NCBI GenBank assembly: GCA_016707895.1
Contig: JADJGV010000003.1
Span: forward strand, 434,001-498,000
Direction of reading: 5' to 3'
Length of the DNA: 64,000 bases
Source of the DNA: Myxococcales bacterium
Lineage (GTDB): Bacteria > Myxococcota_A > Polyangia > Haliangiales > Haliangiaceae
The notes under the pieces were generated by a model. That model made no database searches. It was given only the letters and a program-made list of their open reading frames with translations, and was not told the DNA's origin. This document shows positions 57,067 through 64,000 of this stretch, piece after piece. A program made the position numbers and the translations under genes. The stretch's first letter is position 1; every line of letters begins with the position of its first letter.

Positions 57067-57879
57067 ATGGCGCGGAAGCGGATTGGCGAGATCCTGATCG
57101 AGGCCGGCCTCATCGACGAGGACGGCCTGCGCGCGGCGCTGGTCGAGCAGCGGCGGCGCGGCGGCCCGCTGGGGCGCGCGCTGATCGATCTGAAGCTGGT
57201 GGCCGAGGAGACGCTGGTGGTCGCGCTGTCGCGGCAGCTCGCGGTGCCGGTGGTCGACCTCGACACGATCGAGATCCCGCAGGCGGTGGTCGACCTCATC
57301 CCCGGCGACCTGTGCGAGGCGTGGGGCGTGGTGCCGTTCGCGCAGCCGATGAAGTTCCTCGACCTGGCGATGAGCGACCCGTCGAACGTGCGCGTGCTCG
57401 ACGAGCTGCGCGTGCGCACCAACCTCAACGTGCGCAGCTACCTGGCCGGCCCCAAGGCCATCGAGCGCGCGCTCGGCCGCTACTACGGCCGCGGCATGGG
57501 CCGCGCCGCCGGCGCCGGCCGCCGCCGCGAGACCCTCGACGTGCCGCGCGCCGCCGACGAGGAGATGGAGCTGGTCAACCCCTACGACCCCTCCGCCAGC
57601 CGCAGCGTCCCCGTCGCCGGCGTCAACCCGCCCTCGACCCAGAGCCGCGAGCGCTTCCCCGCCCCGCCGCCGCCCACCCGCACCGGCGCCGCCTCCACCG
57701 CCCCGCCCCCCACCGCCGCCCGCGGCCCCTCCTTCGCCGACGTCGCCGAGCTGCAGGAGCGCATCGCCTCCCTCGAGGCCCTCGTCCGCCGCGACGAGGA
57801 CGTCCTCAAGAAGCTCATGGCCCTCCTCATCGAGAAGGGCGTCGCCACCCGCGACGAGATCCTCGCCCGCCTGCGGTAG
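57067..57879 (+). CDS. Stand-alone MshEN (GspE N-terminal)-domain protein
   Basis: A 270-residue cytoplasmic protein. Residues 4-65 show two tandem MshEN-type motifs (RIGEILIEAGLIDEDGLRAAL and PLGRALIDLKLVAEETLVVA, each followed by a Gln-containing helix) and the full domain runs to about 135. The middle (about 145-215) is a Pro/Ala/Thr disordered linker, and the C-terminal helix (about 230-268) is a coiled coil. The large ATPase domain that normally follows in GspE/PilB is missing. MshEN domains of some ATPases bind c-di-GMP, so this could be a c-di-GMP-linked regulator of type II secretion or pili. That is inference. Confidence 0.82.
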   Translation: MARKRIGEILIEAGLIDEDGLRAALVEQRRRGGPLGRALIDLKLVAEETLVVALSRQLAVPVVDLDTIEIPQAVVDLIPGDLCEAWGVVPFAQPMKFLDLAMSDPSNVRVLDELRVRTNLNVRSYLAGPKAIERALGRYYGRGMGRAAGAGRRRETLDVPRAADEEMELVNPYDPSASRSVPVAGVNPPSTQSRERFPAPPPPTRTGAASTAPPPTAARGPSFADVAELQERIASLEALVRRDEDVLKKLMALLIEKGVATRDEILARLR

Positions 57880-58022
57880 GGGACAGGATCTACCCCGCTA
57901 ACCCATCGTCGCGGCTCGCCTTTTCAGCCATACCGCGCAGGAAGGCGGGCCCCGTTGCCAGTGCCCCAGGCTGAAAGCAACAAACCGGGGAGCATCGGTC
58001 GCGCTCCGGCGACTACGTAGGC

Positions 58023-61874
<3,852 letters not shown>

Positions 61875-61952
61875 CCGTGACATGACGCCACGCCCTGCGG
61901 TATTGGTCCCGGAATGGCCACCGAGTGCTCCGCCGTGCCTACTTGCGGGGCG

Positions 61953-62492
61953 ATGATCAGGAAGTCCCCCCGACGATGCGGCGTTGCCCTGCTTGGGCTG
62001 ATGGCTTGTCACTCGGCGCCTCCCCAACCATCGTCAGCGCCGCCGCCGACGGCCGTCACCCCGCCAGCGCTTGCGCCGCCCGCGCTCGCGATCGCGGGTT
62101 ACGGCGTGCAGCTCGTGCCAGCGCCGATGACCAGCGCGGCGGTCTTGCCAAATGGAGCGTTGATCTTTGGTCCGCGGGCTGACGCGCCGCTCCCCACCAC
62201 GATCCGGAACGTGATTGCGAGCCCCGGCAAACCGCCGACGAGCGCGCTGGTCGCCCAAGGGCGTGGCCAGACGACGGTGTTCTCGGACGGAGCGCCCGAC
62301 ACCACACGGATCGCGACCGGTGTCGGCATGACGACGGTCGATGGCGTCCTGATGGACATCGCGCTGTCGTCGGAGGCCGGGCCATGGACGATCGTCGTCG
62401 CGGGCGAGCGCCAGCCGTGGCCCGCGGGCGCACGCCTCGACGTCGCCGCCGACGGCCACACGTTCTCGCTGACGCTCGGGCGCCCCAAGTAG
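61953..62492 (+). CDS. Small lipoprotein
   Basis: A 179-residue lipoprotein starting at MIRKSPRRC (lipobox LLGLMACHS, Cys near 18). A Pro/Ala/Ser linker leads to one beta-rich domain (about 45-179: GYGVQLVPAPMTSAAVLPNG, RIATGVGMTTVDGVLMDI, ARLDVAADGHTFSLTLGRPK). No active-site motif. An earlier ATG (61914) would add 13 residues including two extra Cys and looks worse. Function unknown. Confidence 0.68.
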   Translation: MIRKSPRRCGVALLGLMACHSAPPQPSSAPPPTAVTPPALAPPALAIAGYGVQLVPAPMTSAAVLPNGALIFGPRADAPLPTTIRNVIASPGKPPTSALVAQGRGQTTVFSDGAPDTTRIATGVGMTTVDGVLMDIALSSEAGPWTIVVAGERQPWPAGARLDVAADGHTFSLTLGRPK

Positions 62493-62622
62493 CCCGGCCG
62501 CCGAGGCGTGCCTCGCCGAGCCCGGCGCGGCCGCGCATGGAGTACGATGGCCGTCCACGCGAACTCGCTCACGCGGTCGCGGCCACCGGATCGTGCGGCG
62601 ACCCTGTCCTAGCGAGGTGATC

Positions 62623-63381
62623 ATGATGGAACGCGCTCTCTCGACGCTGGTGCTGTGCACCGCCCTCACGGCTTGCTCGAAGGGCGGCGCGAAGAAGGGC
62701 GAGGGCGAAGGCTCCGCCAAGCCGGCCCCCGCGGCACCGGCGGCCCCCGCCCCAACCGCGCCCACGCCCACGCCGACGCCGACCGCCCCTGCACCCGCGC
62801 CGACCGCACCCGCGGCCGCGCCCGGCCCGCTGGCGAAGCTGGATCTCGCCGCGCCCGAGCTCGACGTCGCGAAGCACTTCGCGGGCCACGCGCTCACCGT
62901 CGAGCACGGCAGCCTGCCCGACGAGGTCTGGGACGTCTTGTGGGTGCGCGACGCGGCCGGCAAGCAGGTCCTGGCGGCGCACGTGGTCACCGAGGCCGGC
63001 CGCGCGCGCGCCGTGAACCTGGTCGCCGCCGTGCCGGGCCTGATGCCCAGCCAGGGCGACGTCGGGATGTCGTTCGACGACCTGCGCAAGAAGGTCCAGG
63101 ACGTCACGTGCGTGTACCCCGACGACGGCGAGAGCCCGATCGCCGCGCACCGCACGCACACCGATCCCGACAAGGGCTGGGTCGTCTGCTCCGGCCCGCG
63201 CGAGGGCGGCGACCGCGCCTCCCCGGCCTACGTCTTCATCGACGACGGCGCGTGGAAGGTCGACGGCGCCGACACCAAGGCGCCCGCCGGCGCCACGGTG
63301 AAGTACGTCGCGTGGGAGGACGCCAAGCACGGGCCGACGCTGCTCGGCCTGCCCGCGGCCGCCGCCAAGCCGGCGCCCTAG
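62623..63381 (+). CDS. Lipoprotein with Pro/Thr linker
   Basis: A 252-residue lipoprotein (LCTALTACSK, Cys near 17). GAGGTG upstream of ATG 62623 marks the start; a second ATG follows at once. A Lys/Gly then Pro/Thr/Ala linker (about 20-68) leads to one globular domain (about 75-245: LDVAKHFAGHALTVEHGSLP, VWDVLWVRDAAGKQVLAAHV, VQDVTCVYPDDGESP) with two Cys likely joined. No known family. It may be a surface or periplasmic binding protein. Confidence 0.7.
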   Translation: MMERALSTLVLCTALTACSKGGAKKGEGEGSAKPAPAAPAAPAPTAPTPTPTPTAPAPAPTAPAAAPGPLAKLDLAAPELDVAKHFAGHALTVEHGSLPDEVWDVLWVRDAAGKQVLAAHVVTEAGRARAVNLVAAVPGLMPSQGDVGMSFDDLRKKVQDVTCVYPDDGESPIAAHRTHTDPDKGWVVCSGPREGGDRASPAYVFIDDGAWKVDGADTKAPAGATVKYVAWEDAKHGPTLLGLPAAAAKPAP

Positions 63382-63417
63382 TCTTCGAGCGGAGCGACCG
63401 TGGCGCCGACGCGGCGA

Positions 63418-63822
63418 TCACCGCGCGTAGGCGACGACTGTGAGCCCAGGCACGCGACGGAAGTGCGCCACGTTGCGGGTGACGACGGGGATGCCGGCCA
63501 CCCGCGCGGCGCACGCGATCCACAGATCGTTGGTCCCGATCAGCTGGCCGCTGTCACGCAGCGCGCGGGCGACCGCGGCGTAGTGGCGGGCGACCTCTGC
63601 GGTCACGTCGAGGACCCGCAGCGGGGCGATCAGGGCCTGGGCCGCCGCGCTGCTCGGATCGGCGAAGCCTTCGAGGTACTCGCCCAGCGCGGTCGACGGC
63701 AGCAGCAGCTCGGTGTCGGGGTGTGCCTCCAGGAAGGCGATCGCGCCCACCACGCCGCCACGCCCCCGCCGCTCGTTCTGCAGGTCGATCAGGAACGAGG
63801 TGTCGAGCGCTACTCGCTCCAT
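63418..63822 (-). CDS. PIN-domain ribonuclease toxin (VapC-like)
   Basis: A 134-residue PIN domain: ALDTSFLIDL at the start (Asp7), TALGEYLEGF (Glu48) and IGTNDLWIACAA (Asp99) give the usual three acidic metal ligands. The last position, usually Asp/Asn in TRNVAHF, is Asn117. PIN proteins cut RNA, often tRNA or rRNA, using Mg2+ or Mn2+. It lies directly after a partial VapB-like antitoxin gene with a 13-bp overlap, so the pair is a type II toxin-antitoxin module. Confidence 0.9.
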   Translation of the reverse strand: MERVALDTSFLIDLQNERRGRGGVVGAIAFLEAHPDTELLLPSTALGEYLEGFADPSSAAAQALIAPLRVLDVTAEVARHYAAVARALRDSGQLIGTNDLWIACAARVAGIPVVTRNVAHFRRVPGLTVVAYAR

Positions 63823-64000
63823 GGGTCCGTGGGTGCTGGGTCAGCGGCCTGCGCCCGCTCGAGGCGGTCCAGCGTCGCGTCGTCGAGCACCGGCGCGCGC
63901 GTCAGCGCGTCGAGCAGCGCGGCAGCGGTGGAACGCGGCCGGTCCCAGCGGCCGCGACGAATCACCTGGGAGAACGACTCATCCGGCCGCAGTCTTGCCG
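63810..64000 (-). CDS. VapB-like antitoxin, 5' end cut by window edge
   Basis: The visible 63 codons read ARLRPDESFSQVIRRGRW and continue helically (AALLDALTRAPVLDDATLDR) to a TAG at 63810-63812 inside the PIN gene. DESFSQVIRRG matches the DESFSDVI-type segment of the short VapB family that pairs with PIN toxins. The N-terminal DNA-binding part would be beyond position 64000. The 13-bp overlap with the toxin start couples the two genes. Confidence 0.75.
   Translation of the reverse strand, partial: ARLRPDESFSQVIRRGRWDRPRSTAAALLDALTRAPVLDDATLDRLERAQAADPAPTDPWSE

Noticed and set aside
57880..58022. Intrinsic terminator or small RNA between the MshEN and SUKH-like genes
   Set aside because: GGTAG/CTACC is too short a stem, and TTTCAGCC/GGCTGAAA is separated by about 40 bases with no T-run; nothing firm.

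Overview
This window is very GC-rich DNA packed with genes whose starts and stops often overlap, from a Gram-negative predatory or saprophytic-type bacterium. The best guess is Myxococcota, in the Polyangia/Haliangiales (Kofleriaceae-like) area. Reasons: a MYXO-CTERM-type tail (CGCR, hydrophobic helix, RRRR) on a secreted esterase; two Ser/Thr kinases of the Pkn type; an FHA-containing sigma-54 activator; many short-lived-looking lipoproteins with DA-rich linkers (xIDA, DAG, DAP); and DUF1415/Rieske, TPR, PPC and HEAT proteins typical of that group. The taxonomic call is inference; no rRNA or tRNA gene was found.

Layout. 1-1729 (minus): three overlapping envelope genes, the last cut by the window edge. 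1813-7145: an FHA sigma-54 activator facing an operon for a lipase-like hydrolase, an outer-membrane porin and an extracellular PHB-depolymerase-type esterase; the gap between them holds two GTTGGC-N4-GCCAAC operators 33 bp apart and a -24/-12 promoter. 7160-10275: Ser/Thr kinase plus membrane TPR-like partner, and a divergent lipoprotein. 10320-13582 (minus): J-domain protein, a 59-residue protein, and a four-gene overlapping operon of a ferric-reductase-like cytochrome, ApbE and two single-helix proteins, one with an Asp/His tail. 13729-15540: a secreted protein and a PHM-like copper monooxygenase.

15669-23462 is the clearest functional unit: NtrC-type response regulator, multi-helix histidine kinase, then a DevCAB-like ABC exporter (permease, ATPase, membrane-fusion protein) with its own TolC-like outer-membrane channel. 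The same GTAACG-N3-CGTTAC palindrome precedes both the regulator gene and the exporter operon, each time upstream of a -24/-12 promoter, so the loop looks self-contained. 23449-25196 (minus): FAD monooxygenase and its TetR repressor with a palindromic operator. 25288-29581: a calcium/PPC-repeat lipoprotein and a convergent propeller lipoprotein separated by eight copies of a 40-bp repeat. 29713-36589: TPR Ser/Thr kinase, DUF1269 protein, RNase E/G with a terminator and a long structured leader region, and a ThrE-type exporter.

36742-50859: small lipoproteins, an HExxH protein, a nitronate monooxygenase, a transporter-HEAT-cyclic nucleotide fusion co-transcribed with a tetraheme cytochrome, a DUF1415-like/Rieske fusion, a SIMPL lipoprotein, and an amidohydrolase operon. 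50976-57879: a TPR peptidase, three envelope genes and a stand-alone MshEN protein. 57880-64000: a large propeller/SUKH-like/HEAT protein with poly-Asp tracts, two lipoproteins, and a PIN-domain toxin with its antitoxin cut by the window edge. No CRISPR array, insertion sequence, phage or RNA gene could be supported.
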